Assembly (NCBI GenBank): GCA_902797675.1
Contig: CADBTR010000110.1
Span: forward strand, 1-41,744
Length of the DNA stretch: 41,744 nt
Direction: 5' to 3'
Origin: an uncultured Lachnospiraceae bacterium
GTDB taxonomy: Bacteria > Bacillota > Clostridia > Lachnospirales > Lachnospiraceae
Part shown: piece after piece, positions 16,325-26,128 of the stretch
Numbering within the stretch: position 1 is the first letter of the stretch
How the letters are laid out: every line of letters begins with the position of its first letter
Translations under genes and position numbers: made by a program
Notes under the pieces: model-generated
The model's input: only the letters and a program-made list of their open reading frames with translations
The model's database searches: none
Told to the model about the DNA's origin: nothing

Positions 16325-17459
16325 ATGCTAAAATCAATGACTGAAGAATTTACAACCATGAAAGATCTGATCCATGGGCTTGCACAGACAATGGATCAGA
16401 TCAATCCGGAGTTGGAGAAACATCATGAACAGGTTGCTTATGTGGTCTATCGGATCGCACAGGAATTAAAGAGTGATGAGAGTCTTGCAAGATCTGCGAT
16501 CTTTGCGGCGCTTCTTCATGATGCGGGAGGCGTTACGAATGAGGACGAGATATCGCTTGCTGAAATTGAGCGTAAGACAGAGATCATCGCCAAAGAGAGT
16601 GCAAAATTAGTGACAGGGATTGCCGGAGCAGAGTCTACAGAGTGGCTGCTGGAGCGTTGTCAGACTGCATGGCCGGTGCTTAAGAAGGATTCTTCCGTGA
16701 CAATGGTTCAACAACAGTTGTTAGCGAATGCAATACATCTCGGCGATCATGTTTCGTTAATGCTGCATCGGAATATTCCTGCATTGAATCAGGTCAAAAC
16801 GATTATTTCCGCTGTAGAGGAGGCAGGTGAGAATCATTATTCGCCGGAACTTATGGAAATATTCCGAAAGCTTGCAAAACGGGAATATTTTTGGATGGAT
16901 CTTTTGTATGAGCCGGAGATTCTGTGGCAGAATTTTTCTTTTGATCGGACGATTTCACTGGATGAGACGGCAAATTTCACCAGGGTGATATCAAGAATCA
17001 TTGATTATAAAAGTCCATTTACGGCAATGCATTCCGCCGGAGTTGCAGCCTCGGCGGCAGAACTTGCCGTTCTGTGCGGAATGTCAGATACAGAAGTGAC
17101 GAAAATGCAGATTGCAGGGCTTTTCGGAAATCGCAGGCTGGGCAGGTTTTCATCATGAAAAGGCAGAAGGAAACGGTTATCCTTTTCGTTTGACGGAAAA
17201 GGAGCTGTCTCTCGGAGCAAAGATTATGGCTGTTGCAGATGTTTTTTCAGCACTTGCAGAGATAAGACCATACAGAGAAGGGCTTCCGAAGGAAAAGGTG
17301 ATCAGTATCATGAAGGAAGATGCGCAGAGCAACCGGCTTCCGTATGAAATCGTTGAGCTGTTATTTGCCCATTACGAGCAGGTAGACCTGGCAAGGGATT
17401 TTTCCGCCAAAAAAGAAGATGCGGAATATTATGAGATGATTCAGCAGAAAGACAAATAA
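16325..17459 (+). pseudogene. Tandem-HD / HD-GYP signalling protein broken by an internal deletion
   Basis: The first frame (16325-17158) has an N-terminal HD domain (KHHEQVAYVVYRIAQEL, AALLHDAGG) and the start of a C-terminal HD-GYP domain (MHSAGVAASAAELAVLCG, MQIAGLF). A second frame resumes at about 17115 with EIAGWAGFHHEKAEGNGYPF, GAKIMAVADVFSALAEIRPY and runs to TAA at 17459. The expected HD motif (LLHDxGK) and roughly 45 residues between the two parts are missing and the frame is shifted by one. Intact relatives would be cyclic-di-GMP phosphodiesterases or related hydrolases. The lesion is probably recent, since both halves remain open; a sequencing error would not explain the missing block. 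Confidence 0.75.
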
Positions 17460-17476
17460 ATACTTGGAGGCAAACA

Positions 17477-18292
17477 ATGTTATCAGAGAAAAAGGAGCAG
17501 GCGATTAAAGCCAACTATCATACACATACAAAAAGATGTCATCATGCCAGGGGCGAAGATCGGGAATATGTGGAAGCTGCCATTGAAGCGGGGCTTCAAA
17601 TCTTAGGCTTTTCTGATCATACGCCATATCCTGTCCGGGAAGGATTTGTATCGGGAATGCGAATCTCACTGGATGAAGCGGACGATTATTTTTATTCCAT
17701 CAGTTCCTTAAAGAAGGAGTATGCAAAGGATATTAAAATCCATATCGGAGTGGAAGCAGAATATTTTCCCGAACATTTTCATAAATTACTGGATTTTATG
17801 AAAGACTATCCGCTGGAATATATGATTTTAGGAGAACATTTTGTTCCGGAGGAGGAGCGTGGAAGATATCTCGGAGCTCCTTTTACGGATGTCGCTTTAC
17901 TGGAGGAATATACAAAAGATGTCATCGAAGCGATCCATACAGGAAAGTTTTTATATGTGGCGCATCCCGATTTGCCGAATTATGTGGGGGAAGATAAAGA
18001 TCAAAAGATTACGGACGCAATGGAACAGATCTGTGCCGCAGCAAAACAGGCGAACCTTCCTTTGGAGATCAATATGCTCGGACATGTACGGGGCGGACAA
18101 TATCCGTCGGATTATCTGCTTAAGGCTGCTGCCAAATATGGAAATGATATGATCATCGGAATGGATGTGCACAATCCGAAACATTTTTACAATCCGAAAG
18201 CGATTGATGAGTGTATCGGGATGGCAGAACGGTATCATTTGAATCTCCTGACCTGTCTGCCGGCACTGGGGGATGAACTCAATGTCGGGTAA
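17477..18292 (+). CDS. hisJ: PHP-family histidinol phosphatase (HisJ type)
   Basis: HisJ removes phosphate from L-histidinol phosphate in histidine synthesis. The 271-aa protein shows the PHP metal-site motifs in order: NYHTHTKRCHHARG (residues about 15-28), GFSDHTPYP (about 48), GVEAEYF (about 95), LGEHFV, VAHPDL (about 160) and GMDVHNPKHF (about 232). It starts after CTTGGAGGC. Other his genes are 21 kb away (hisIE, hisB), so the pathway is scattered. A strong bidirectional terminator follows. Confidence 0.85.
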   Translation: MLSEKKEQAIKANYHTHTKRCHHARGEDREYVEAAIEAGLQILGFSDHTPYPVREGFVSGMRISLDEADDYFYSISSLKKEYAKDIKIHIGVEAEYFPEHFHKLLDFMKDYPLEYMILGEHFVPEEERGRYLGAPFTDVALLEEYTKDVIEAIHTGKFLYVAHPDLPNYVGEDKDQKITDAMEQICAAAKQANLPLEINMLGHVRGGQYPSDYLLKAAAKYGNDMIIGMDVHNPKHFYNPKAIDECIGMAERYHLNLLTCLPALGDELNVG

Positions 18293-18366
18293 GGAAAAGT
18301 TTTTGCACCTTACTCAACGCATCATCTGCACCGGTAAAACTGAAAAAATCATAACGCGGGTATGAA

Positions 18367-18401
18367 AAAAGCTCTCTGAAAAATATATCAGAGAGCTTTT
18401 T
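18367..18401. terminator. Bidirectional terminator between hisJ and aspS
   Basis: A 13-bp perfect stem AAAAGCTCTCTGA / TCAGAGAGCTTTT (18367-18379, 18388-18400) with an 8-nt loop. A-rich and T-rich flanks let it serve both converging genes. Confidence 0.85.
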
Positions 18402-18410
18402 CGCAGATAC

Positions 18411-20162
18411 TTATTGTCTCACCTTAATGTGCACTTCACGAAGCTGCTGTTCACTGACTTCATTCGGAGCGCCGCACATCAGATCCTGTGCATTGCCGTT
18501 CATCGGGAACGGAATGACTTCACGGATATTTTCTTCATTGCGCAGGAGCATGATCATACGATCAACGCCCGGAGCCATACCGGCATGCGGTGGTGCGCCG
18601 TATTGGAATGCATGGTAGAGGGCGCCGAATTTCTGCTGCAGGTCTTCTTCGGAATAACCTGCGATCTCAAATGCTTTTACCATAATCTTCATATCGTGAT
18701 TGCGGACTGCACCGGATGAGAGTTCCACGCCGTTGCAGACGATATCATATTGGTAAGCAAGGATGTCCAAAGGATCTTTTTCCTCCAATGCCTGTAATCC
18801 GCCCTGCGGCATTGAGAACGGGTTGTGGGTAAATATCAGTTTCTTTTCTTCTTCGTCATATTCATACATCGGAAAATCATTGACGAAGCAGAAGCGATAT
18901 GCATTTTTCTCCAGAAGATCAAGCCTTGCACCCAGTTCATTTCTGAGCTGACCGGCATAGTTGGCCGCACGCATTTCCTTATCAGCGATAAAGAATATTG
19001 TATCGCCGACTTCCAGATTTGCAAGCTGTGCAATCTCACCTTTCATCTCATCCGGAATAAATTTATCAATCGGTCCTTTGTAAGACTTGTCCTCCATGAC
19101 TTCCAGATATCCAAGTCCGCCCATTCCGATAGAAGTAGCGAATTTCAAAAGCTTTTCATGGAAACCTTTGGACATATCCGCGTGAACTTTAATAGCGCGG
19201 ACAGTCTTTCCGTGGAACGGCTTAAATGTACATCTCTGGAAGAAATCGGTCAGATCAATAATGCGCAATGGATTGCGAAGATCCGGCTTGTCGGAACCGA
19301 ATTCCAGCATTGCCTGTTTATAACTGATCACCGGATATGGAGCCTGTGTAACGACAGCTCCTTTTGGCGCAAATTTCTCAAAAGTTGCAGTAAGTACATC
19401 TTCTCCGACACGGAATACATCTTCCTGTGTTGCAAAACTCATCTCAAAATCAAGCTGATAGAATTCTCCCGGAGAACGATCGGCTCTGGCGTCTTCATCC
19501 CTGAAACACGGTGCGATCTGAAAATATTTATCAAAGCCGGACACCATCAATAATTGCTTATATTGCTGCGGTGCCTGTGGAAGCGCGTAAAATTTGCCCT
19601 TGAATTTTCTGGACGGTACGATATAATCTCTTGCCCCTTCCGGTGAGGAAGCGCAAAGGATCGGGGTCTGGATCTCCAAAAAGCCCATTTCCGTCATTTT
19701 CTCTCTCAAAAAGCTGATGACCTGTGAACGGAAGATCATGTTATCCTTTACTTTCTGATTACGAAGGTCAAGATAACGATATTTTAAACGGAGATCCTCG
19801 CGGATTTCCTTGGATGTCATGATTTCAAAAGGAAGTTGAGCATATACTTTTCCCAAAATCTCGACTTTCTTTGCCTCTAATTCGATGGTACCTGTCGGGA
19901 TCTTCGGGTTATAAGTTTCTTCATCTCTGTGCTCTACCGGACCTTCGACAGAAATACAATCTTCTTTATTAATTCCGTCTAACAAAGAGGTGTCACGCAT
20001 GACAACCTGAAGGACACCGTACATATCTCTCAGATCAATGAAAGAAACGCCGCCGTGGTCTCTGATATTCTCAACCCAGCCGGCCACTTTAAGAGTAGCG
20101 CCTACATCGGATTCTGAAATCTGATTTAATGTTCTGTTTCGATATATGTTTTCTGTGTTCAT
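18411..20162 (-). CDS. aspS: Aspartyl-tRNA synthetase
   Basis: This class II synthetase charges tRNA-Asp. The product is 583 aa, the usual bacterial length. It has an anticodon-binding OB fold (GWVENIRDHGGVSFIDLRD, near residue 27), class II motif 2 (FRDEDARADRSPGEFYQLDF), the bacterial GAD insertion and motif 3 (GMAPGVDRMIMLL). The start at 20162 is chosen because AAGGAG lies 7 bp upstream and residues MNTENIYRNRTLNQISE begin the conserved region; a longer frame to 20294 crosses the promoter. It stands alone with its own consensus promoter. Confidence 0.97.
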   Translation of the reverse strand: MNTENIYRNRTLNQISESDVGATLKVAGWVENIRDHGGVSFIDLRDMYGVLQVVMRDTSLLDGINKEDCISVEGPVEHRDEETYNPKIPTGTIELEAKKVEILGKVYAQLPFEIMTSKEIREDLRLKYRYLDLRNQKVKDNMIFRSQVISFLREKMTEMGFLEIQTPILCASSPEGARDYIVPSRKFKGKFYALPQAPQQYKQLLMVSGFDKYFQIAPCFRDEDARADRSPGEFYQLDFEMSFATQEDVFRVGEDVLTATFEKFAPKGAVVTQAPYPVISYKQAMLEFGSDKPDLRNPLRIIDLTDFFQRCTFKPFHGKTVRAIKVHADMSKGFHEKLLKFATSIGMGGLGYLEVMEDKSYKGPIDKFIPDEMKGEIAQLANLEVGDTIFFIADKEMRAANYAGQLRNELGARLDLLEKNAYRFCFVNDFPMYEYDEEEKKLIFTHNPFSMPQGGLQALEEKDPLDILAYQYDIVCNGVELSSGAVRNHDMKIMVKAFEIAGYSEEDLQQKFGALYHAFQYGAPPHAGMAPGVDRMIMLLRNEENIREVIPFPMNGNAQDLMCGAPNEVSEQQLREVHIKVRQ

Positions 20163-20229
20163 CTGAAACTCCTTACCATATTTTTTCATACGGATATTTG
20201 CCAATTTATGCAGAACCCGCCATCTAATT

Positions 20230-20258
20230 ATTATATGCAACAGCCTGTGGATTGTCAA
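20230..20258 (-). promoter_or_regulatory. aspS promoter
   Basis: Reading on the minus strand: TTGACA (20258-20253), 17-bp spacer, TATAAT (20235-20230), a full consensus match. Its -10 box ends 67 bp before the aspS ATG. No T-box leader was recognised in the short untranslated region. Confidence 0.85.
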
Positions 20259-20281
20259 GGAGTTATTTTTGTTACTACTAT

Positions 20282-20310
20282 TTGACTTTCTCATGCGAAT
20301 GTGGTAGTAT
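20282..20310 (+). promoter_or_regulatory. Promoter of the HD-GYP gene
   Basis: TTGACT (20282-20287), 17-bp spacer, TAGTAT (20305-20310), 43 bp before the ATG at 20354 and divergent from the aspS promoter. Confidence 0.7.
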
Positions 20311-20353
20311 TTAATCAGGTTTTGTGATTTCGTGATGATAGGACGGTGCAGGC

Positions 20354-21454
20354 ATGGTTCAAAGAACTTTTATGAATATAGAAAATGTGACGGAGGGCAT
20401 GAGACTGGATCAGGCCATCGTGAATCGTGCCGGTAAGGTGCTGATGGAGCGGGGGATCCTTTTGAAAAAAGAGGATCTTGATTCCCTTCGGGAAATGGGT
20501 ATCGTCGGCGTTTATATCAGCGAAGGCGAGGACTATTTCGCGGAAGTGGAGGATGAGAAGCTCTCCAAGGAGACTGTTGCCCAGATTGAAAAGCATATTG
20601 TGAAAGATCAGGCGAAAGTCAATCTCTCGGAAAGCGTGAAACAGCGTGTGTCACAGGGAATCCAATATCTGTACAGCAATACGGAATCTGCGGATTTTGC
20701 GGATGCCAGTACATCGATCACCGACGAATTGATGCGGGCAATCAATGAAAATGACGCCATTGCCATTGATATCGGCGCATTAAAGATCAGTGATGAATAT
20801 ACATTCAAGCACAGTGTGGATGTGGCGACGATGTCCATGATCATCGGCAAGAAATATGGTCTTGACAGTAAGCAGATTTATGAGATCGGTATTGCCGGTC
20901 TGCTGCACGATATCGGAAAATCAAAGATCCCGAACGAGATCCTGAATAAACCGGCAAGGCTGACCGACGATGAATTTGCGATCATGAAGCAGCATTCCGT
21001 CTATGGATATCATATCCTGCAGAGAAAGGAACAATTGTCGAAAGATATTATTTACGGCGTATTGCAGCACCATGAGAAATTAAACGGCAGAGGCTATCCC
21101 ATGGGGGTGGACAGGAATAAGATCAGCCTTTTTGCGCGGATCTTAAGTATTGCCGATATTTATGACGCACTGGTTACGGAACGTCCCTATAAGAAAGGAT
21201 TTTCACCGCGGACAGCAGTGGAGATGCTGATGTCCATGACGGAGGAATTGGATATTGAGGCGATGCGAAGTTTCATGTCAAGTATTATCCTGTATCCGGT
21301 AGGCTCTAATGTGGAATTAAGCAACGGGGAGAAGGCGAAAGTTGTGGAAAACCGGCCGGAGTGTGTGCTTCGTCCTACGGTTGTGGGACTAAAAAGCGGG
21401 AAATTATACAATCTGGCAGATGATTTAAGCTGTGCAAGCATTTTGATTCTATAA
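20354..21454 (+). CDS. HD-GYP domain protein, probable cyclic-di-GMP phosphodiesterase
   Basis: This 366-aa soluble protein has an N-terminal regulatory region (MRLDQAIVNRAGKVLMERG) followed by a complete HD-GYP domain: HSVDVATMSM (about 155), LLHDIGKSKIP (about 181), KQHSVYGYHIL, LQHHEKLNGRGYP (about 235-247) and ADIYDALVTERPY (about 265). HD-GYP enzymes hydrolyse cyclic-di-GMP. All metal and GYP motifs are intact, unlike the broken relative at 16325. The ribosome site before the ATG is weak (AGGACGG). No receiver or sensor domain is attached. Confidence 0.9.
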   Translation: MVQRTFMNIENVTEGMRLDQAIVNRAGKVLMERGILLKKEDLDSLREMGIVGVYISEGEDYFAEVEDEKLSKETVAQIEKHIVKDQAKVNLSESVKQRVSQGIQYLYSNTESADFADASTSITDELMRAINENDAIAIDIGALKISDEYTFKHSVDVATMSMIIGKKYGLDSKQIYEIGIAGLLHDIGKSKIPNEILNKPARLTDDEFAIMKQHSVYGYHILQRKEQLSKDIIYGVLQHHEKLNGRGYPMGVDRNKISLFARILSIADIYDALVTERPYKKGFSPRTAVEMLMSMTEELDIEAMRSFMSSIILYPVGSNVELSNGEKAKVVENRPECVLRPTVVGLKSGKLYNLADDLSCASILIL

Positions 21455-21563
21455 GGGTTTTGTCGAAAAAATCAAGAAAATTTAAGCAGGCAGCAAAAGG
21501 AAGAAATCCGACTGTATTCAGTCAAATCTTAAGAAAAATTAAGAATTCTTCATTTTGTTTTGC

Positions 21564-21592
21564 TTGCTTTTTTTTGTGTGTTTTGCTATAAT
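21564..21592 (+). promoter_or_regulatory. Promoter of the solute-binding-protein operon
   Basis: TTGCTT (21564-21569), 17-bp spacer, TATAAT (21587-21592) preceded by TGC, an extended -10. It lies 83 bp before the ATG at 21676, leaving a T-rich leader with no clear hairpin. Confidence 0.7.
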
Positions 21593-21675
21593 AAGCGGCA
21601 GTGATGAAAAGTCATATCCGTTTTATTTTTTTGCGAAAGAGCGGGATTCTATTATATTTATTTTAGGAGGTTTAT

Positions 21676-24234
21676 ATGAAAAAGAGATGGAAAAAGGGGA
21701 TTGCTCTTGGAATGGCCCTTGTAATGTGCGTATCCATGGCAGGCTGCTCTTCTTCAAAGAAGGAGACAAAGAGTAAGACTGCAAAGCAAACGACAGAAAA
21801 ACAGTCGGATTATGGCTATCAGGTGGATTATACCTCGCTGGATTTTCTGCAGTCGAAAGATGAAAATCATGAAGTATGGCTGTCCAACGATATGCAGGAG
21901 TATCAGGGAAAGCTCTATTTTTCAGCAGGTTATCATTCTGATGATACAGTTACCACAAAGCTGCAAAGTATAACGGTGGGAAGCGAGGAGGAGCCTGTTA
22001 CTTATGTAACATTGACAGATGCAGACAATACTTCATCCTCAATTGGTGCGATCTGCCCTGACGAAGATGGTTCGATCTCTTTTCTGAAGCAGATTTATAC
22101 ATTTAGTGATGTTTATGATTCGGATATTATCGATGAACCGGATGAACACAATCTTTCCGAAAAGGTTACAGAGGAATATCTGGAAGCGAATGATATTGAT
22201 CTGGATTCTGTAGGGCTGGAATTTAATGATGTGAAAGATCTCAACATTGCCGAATTTAACAAATTATATGCACAGTTATCCGGAGAGGAGCCAAATGGCG
22301 ATGAGGAGCCAAGCGAAGATGAAGTTGCAATAGAAAGTATGAAAACTTTCATGGTTACCGTTGACAATGAAGGGAAGGAATTATCTTCCGAGGATATAAG
22401 TGATCAGCTGGGTGATTCTTATCTATATGACGGAATTCTTTGTGACGGCATTTATTATGTTAAGGAAACTGAATACAGCGATGATTTTGAAGATGTCACA
22501 ACTTATATTTATGAACTTGATTTTAAAAATAAAAAATGTGAAAAAAATCTGATCGAAGAGAATGATGAATTGAATTACCTTGTATCTACCGGAAACGGAG
22601 ATCTGGTGGGAATCTTCTCTACGGATGATGGTATGATTCTGAAAAACTTTGATAAAGAAAAAAAATCTTTTAAAAAAATAAAAGACAGCGAGCTTACCGG
22701 TTACTGGGTGGACGGATGCGGAACTGCATCAGATGACAATTTTTATTATCTCTGTGACGGCAGTATGTATCTCTATGATATTAAGAAGAATAAAGACACA
22801 GAACTTGTCACTTTTCGCGATTGGGATGTGAGCGGTGACGATTATAATCTTGTTTCTTTTAAAGATGAAAAACATTTTACAATTCTCACGAATGCATATT
22901 CCTTTGATGGAAATAGGGAATATCTTTTGAATACTTTTACACAAGTACCGATGTCAGAAATTCCGGAGAGAACGGAGATCACACTCGGATATTTTGAAAG
23001 CAGTGATTCCCTGGATCGTGTGATTGTGAACTTCAACAGAAACCATACGGATTACCGGATCAAAACAAAACAGTATTTTAACTGGGAAGAAGATGATGAC
23101 GGAGATGGATATGAGAAAGCATTGAAGAAATTTGATGATGATATTATTTCCGGAAAAGGCGCAGATATTCTGTTGTTTAATTATGGTGGGGATCTTGCAA
23201 CTTATGCGAAATTGGGTGCTTTAGAGGATCTGCATACATATATGGACAAAGATGAAGATTTTTCAAAGAAGGAATTTCAGGAGAATGTCCTGAAATTATT
23301 TGAGAATGATGGAAAACTTTGTATTCTTCCTACATCTTATTCCATATTCGGTCTTGCATCAGCCAAGGAACTTCTTGGCGATGAGCCTCTTACCCTTACA
23401 AAGTTTGAGGAAATCCTCAAGGCAAATCCGGACAAAGAACCGTTCAATATGTCTTCGAGAGAGTCCATCCTGGAAATATTGTTTAGCTATAATCGTGATT
23501 ATTTTGTTGATGATGAAAATAAAACTTGTAAATTCGATGACGGACAATTTGAGACACTCCTGAAGATCGCAGCTTCTTTCCCTTCTCAGGAGGAAATTGA
23601 AGCTGCTTATGATGATGATACTTATGAGAGTGAAGAAAAACGGATTCATGACGGAAAACAAATGTTTTATGCTATGTCGCTGCACAACTTCGACGAGTAT
23701 TCGGTAGCTTCCACACTGATAAACAGTGATATCAATGTTACAGGTTATCCTACCGTAAAAGGGGATTCGATGAGCATTTCCGTAAGCGGAAACGCTTATG
23801 CGATCAATTCTAATTCCAAATATAAAGAGATCTGCTGGGAATTTATCAAGGAATGTTATGAACAAAATCTCGAAGAGCTTGATATGTATGGTGGTTTCAG
23901 CGTGGAGAAGACTCAATTTGAAGAACAGTTGAAGAAGGCGATGACTCAGGAAACTTATACGGATAAAAATGGAAACGAAATCCCTTCGGACAACACTTAC
24001 AGTTATGACGATTTTGAGATTTCAATTCAGCCTTTGACAGAGGCTCAGGCTGAAAACATCCGCTCTTTGGTGAAATCCGTAAATAATCTTTTAAACACCG
24101 GAATTGCTTCAGATGAGATCTCCGGCATTATCACGGAAGAGGCACAGGCATACTTTGACGGCAAAAAGTCAGCGAAAGAAATTGCCGATGTGGTTCAAAG
24201 CCGTGTAAATATTTATATCAATGAAGATAACTAG
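21676..24234 (+). CDS. Extracellular solute-binding lipoprotein with large N-terminal domain
   Basis: This is an 852-aa lipoprotein: signal peptide with lipobox SMAGC (Cys24), then an acidic domain of about 400 residues unlike standard binding proteins (Asp/Glu-rich, repeated short strands such as YYLCDGSMYLYD, perhaps a beta-propeller). From about residue 435 it has a family 1-type carbohydrate-binding-protein fold (GYFESSDSLDRVIVNFN, GADILLFNYGGDLA, YEKALKKF; C-terminal KSAKEIADVVQSRVNIYI). Usual binding proteins are 420-550 aa, so the front domain is extra. The ribosome site TAGGAGG is strong. Two sugar-type permeases follow 33 bp later. The ligand is probably a sugar or oligosaccharide but cannot be named. 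Confidence 0.88.
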   Translation: MKKRWKKGIALGMALVMCVSMAGCSSSKKETKSKTAKQTTEKQSDYGYQVDYTSLDFLQSKDENHEVWLSNDMQEYQGKLYFSAGYHSDDTVTTKLQSITVGSEEEPVTYVTLTDADNTSSSIGAICPDEDGSISFLKQIYTFSDVYDSDIIDEPDEHNLSEKVTEEYLEANDIDLDSVGLEFNDVKDLNIAEFNKLYAQLSGEEPNGDEEPSEDEVAIESMKTFMVTVDNEGKELSSEDISDQLGDSYLYDGILCDGIYYVKETEYSDDFEDVTTYIYELDFKNKKCEKNLIEENDELNYLVSTGNGDLVGIFSTDDGMILKNFDKEKKSFKKIKDSELTGYWVDGCGTASDDNFYYLCDGSMYLYDIKKNKDTELVTFRDWDVSGDDYNLVSFKDEKHFTILTNAYSFDGNREYLLNTFTQVPMSEIPERTEITLGYFESSDSLDRVIVNFNRNHTDYRIKTKQYFNWEEDDDGDGYEKALKKFDDDIISGKGADILLFNYGGDLATYAKLGALEDLHTYMDKDEDFSKKEFQENVLKLFENDGKLCILPTSYSIFGLASAKELLGDEPLTLTKFEEILKANPDKEPFNMSSRESILEILFSYNRDYFVDDENKTCKFDDGQFETLLKIAASFPSQEEIEAAYDDDTYESEEKRIHDGKQMFYAMSLHNFDEYSVASTLINSDINVTGYPTVKGDSMSISVSGNAYAINSNSKYKEICWEFIKECYEQNLEELDMYGGFSVEKTQFEEQLKKAMTQETYTDKNGNEIPSDNTYSYDDFEISIQPLTEAQAENIRSLVKSVNNLLNTGIASDEISGIITEEAQAYFDGKKSAKEIADVVQSRVNIYINEDN

Positions 24235-24267
24235 TACAGCGTAAATTAAGTTTTAAAGGAGGATTTT

Positions 24268-25161
24268 ATGGCGCGGGTTGCACGAAAAAAATCCGCCCGT
24301 ACATTCAGACAGCATGTGTCATCCGCTTTGTTTCTTTCACCGAGTTTTATCGGGGTGATGATCTTTTTTGTAGTACCGTTTTTGGTTGTGATTTATTATT
24401 CCATGATCAATAATCCGATACAAAAGAAGTTCGTCGGTCTTGATAATTTTACTGAACTCCTTGAGAATAAGGCGTTTCGGCTTGCTGCTTCCAACACATT
24501 GGAGTTTTCTCTGATTGCAGTGCCATTGGCAGTGATTCTTTCACTGCTGATGGCATGTATTTTGGAGAAAGAGATGCCGTTTAAGAGTCAGTTCCGTTCA
24601 TTTTTTCTGACGCCGATGATGGTTCCTGTGGCTTCGATTGTGCTGGTTTTTCAGGTCTTATTCAATCAGCAGGGCGTTGTGAATGAATTTTTGAATGTGT
24701 TCGGGCATGATAAAATTGACTGGTTTAAGTCGGATTACGCCATGATAATCGTGGTGATCCTGTTTTTATGGAAAAATCTCGGATATAATATGATTTTGTT
24801 CATGGCGGCTTTGTCCGCTGTTCCGAGGGAGGTTTTGGAAGCTGCCCGAATGGACGGTGCTTCGGAGTTTCAGCTTTTCTTTCGGATGAAATTAAAATAT
24901 ATTTCTCCGACCTTATTTTTTGTGACGATATTTTCCATCATTAATTCTTTTAAAGTATTTCGGGAGGTCTATCTCCTTACAGGAGATTATCCTTATGAGA
25001 GCCTTTATATGCTGCAGCATTTTATGAATAATGCCTTTAATTCCCTGAATTATCAAAAATTATCGGCTGCGGCGATCGTAATGAGTATCTGTATGATTAT
25101 CATTATCGGCATATTATTTTTGGCGGAGAGCCGGTTTGGAAAGGATGTGGAGGACTCATGA
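24268..25161 (+). CDS. Sugar-type ABC transporter permease (MalF/UgpA class)
   Basis: This 297-aa inner-membrane protein has about six membrane helices, the first at SPSFIGVMIFFVVPFLVVIYY-like sequence near residue 27. The cytoplasmic EAA loop contacting the ATPase is LEAARMDGASEFQLFFRMKL (about 190-210). It starts with AAGGAGG 5 bp before the ATG, 33 bp after the lipoprotein gene, and overlaps the next permease by 4 bp (ATGA), so translation is coupled. No ATPase gene is nearby; a shared MsmK/UgpC-type ATPase elsewhere is likely. Confidence 0.93.
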   Translation: MARVARKKSARTFRQHVSSALFLSPSFIGVMIFFVVPFLVVIYYSMINNPIQKKFVGLDNFTELLENKAFRLAASNTLEFSLIAVPLAVILSLLMACILEKEMPFKSQFRSFFLTPMMVPVASIVLVFQVLFNQQGVVNEFLNVFGHDKIDWFKSDYAMIIVVILFLWKNLGYNMILFMAALSAVPREVLEAARMDGASEFQLFFRMKLKYISPTLFFVTIFSIINSFKVFREVYLLTGDYPYESLYMLQHFMNNAFNSLNYQKLSAAAIVMSICMIIIIGILFLAESRFGKDVEDS

Positions 25162-26051
25162 CAAGAAAGAAAAGAAAAGGACTGCCGGGAATGGTTGTCA
25201 GAACTGTCCTCGCACTTATTTTTGCAATATTTTTTTTGATGCCAATCGTTCTCACCATCACGAATTCACTTATGTCGGCAACCGAGATATCGGCAAATTA
25301 CGGAAAGATCTTTGATTCTGTAAACGGAGCCGGAAGTGATGCCTATGTAGGGGAGAAGGTAAATCTGAAATTCATTCCGGATATGGTATCTTTTGAGCAA
25401 TATTGGAATGTATTGCTTAAGAGTCCGGAGTATCTTTTAAAATTCTGGAACTCGGTGATTTATGTTGTCCCCATCACGTTGTTTCAGCTGATGATCGCAG
25501 CACTTGCAGCATACAGTTTTACAAGATATTCCGGCAAGGTGAAAGCAGTTCTGTTTTTTACATATATTATTCTGATGCTGATGCCTTATCAGGTGACATT
25601 GGTACCCAACTATATGGTATCGAAATGGCTGCATATCCTGAATACAAGATGGTCTGTATGGCTGCCGGGAATCATGTCGCCATTCAGTGTATATCTGCTT
25701 ACAAAATTCATGAAGCGGATACCGCAGGCTACGATAGAAGCAGCAAAAATCGACGGAGCAGGGGACTGGCGGATCTTTTGGAATATTTGCCTTCCACTCT
25801 GTAAAGGAGCGTTGTTTTCTGTGGGAATCTTGGTTTTTGTGGATTATTGGAATATGGTGGAACAGCCTTTGGTGCTGCTTGCGGACAGCGATCTTCATCC
25901 CTTGTCGATCTTCTTATCAAAGATCAACACCGGCGAGACAGGATTGGCATTCGCGGTTGCGACGATTTATATGATACCGAATTTATTGCTGTTTTTCTAT
26001 GGAGAGGATTATCTTGTAGAAGGAATCTCATCTCAGAGCGGCTTAAAATGA
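25158..26051 (+). CDS. Sugar-type ABC transporter permease (MalG/UgpE class)
   Basis: This 297-aa partner permease has about six membrane helices and an EAA loop TIEAAKIDGAGDWRIFWNIC (about 194-213). The first periplasmic loop (after about residue 35) is longer than in minimal family members. It overlaps the upstream permease by 4 bp. Together they form the heterodimeric channel for the binding lipoprotein. The C-terminus EGISSQSGLK is the usual MalG-type end (GLxxGxxKG-like), supporting a sugar importer. A 77-bp gap precedes the adaptor gene. Confidence 0.93.
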   Translation: MTRKKRKGLPGMVVRTVLALIFAIFFLMPIVLTITNSLMSATEISANYGKIFDSVNGAGSDAYVGEKVNLKFIPDMVSFEQYWNVLLKSPEYLLKFWNSVIYVVPITLFQLMIAALAAYSFTRYSGKVKAVLFFTYIILMLMPYQVTLVPNYMVSKWLHILNTRWSVWLPGIMSPFSVYLLTKFMKRIPQATIEAAKIDGAGDWRIFWNICLPLCKGALFSVGILVFVDYWNMVEQPLVLLADSDLHPLSIFLSKINTGETGLAFAVATIYMIPNLLLFFYGEDYLVEGISSQSGLK

Positions 26052-26128
26052 TTCTTAATTTGCAGTATTATGTAAGTTGTATGTTTATACAATTATCTGA
26101 ATATAAATGAAAGGAGATTAACTTTGGT

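Noticed and set aside
18825..19553. 242-aa plus-strand open frame opposite aspS
   Set aside because: It lies entirely antisense to the well-supported aspS gene, has no ribosome site or family motif, and is a codon-bias shadow.
20163..20294. Upstream extension of aspS
   Set aside because: It runs through the full-consensus aspS promoter and encodes no conserved residues.
23359..23916. 185-aa minus-strand open frame inside the solute-binding protein gene
   Set aside because: It is antisense to a continuous, clearly conserved lipoprotein reading frame, with no recognisable motif.
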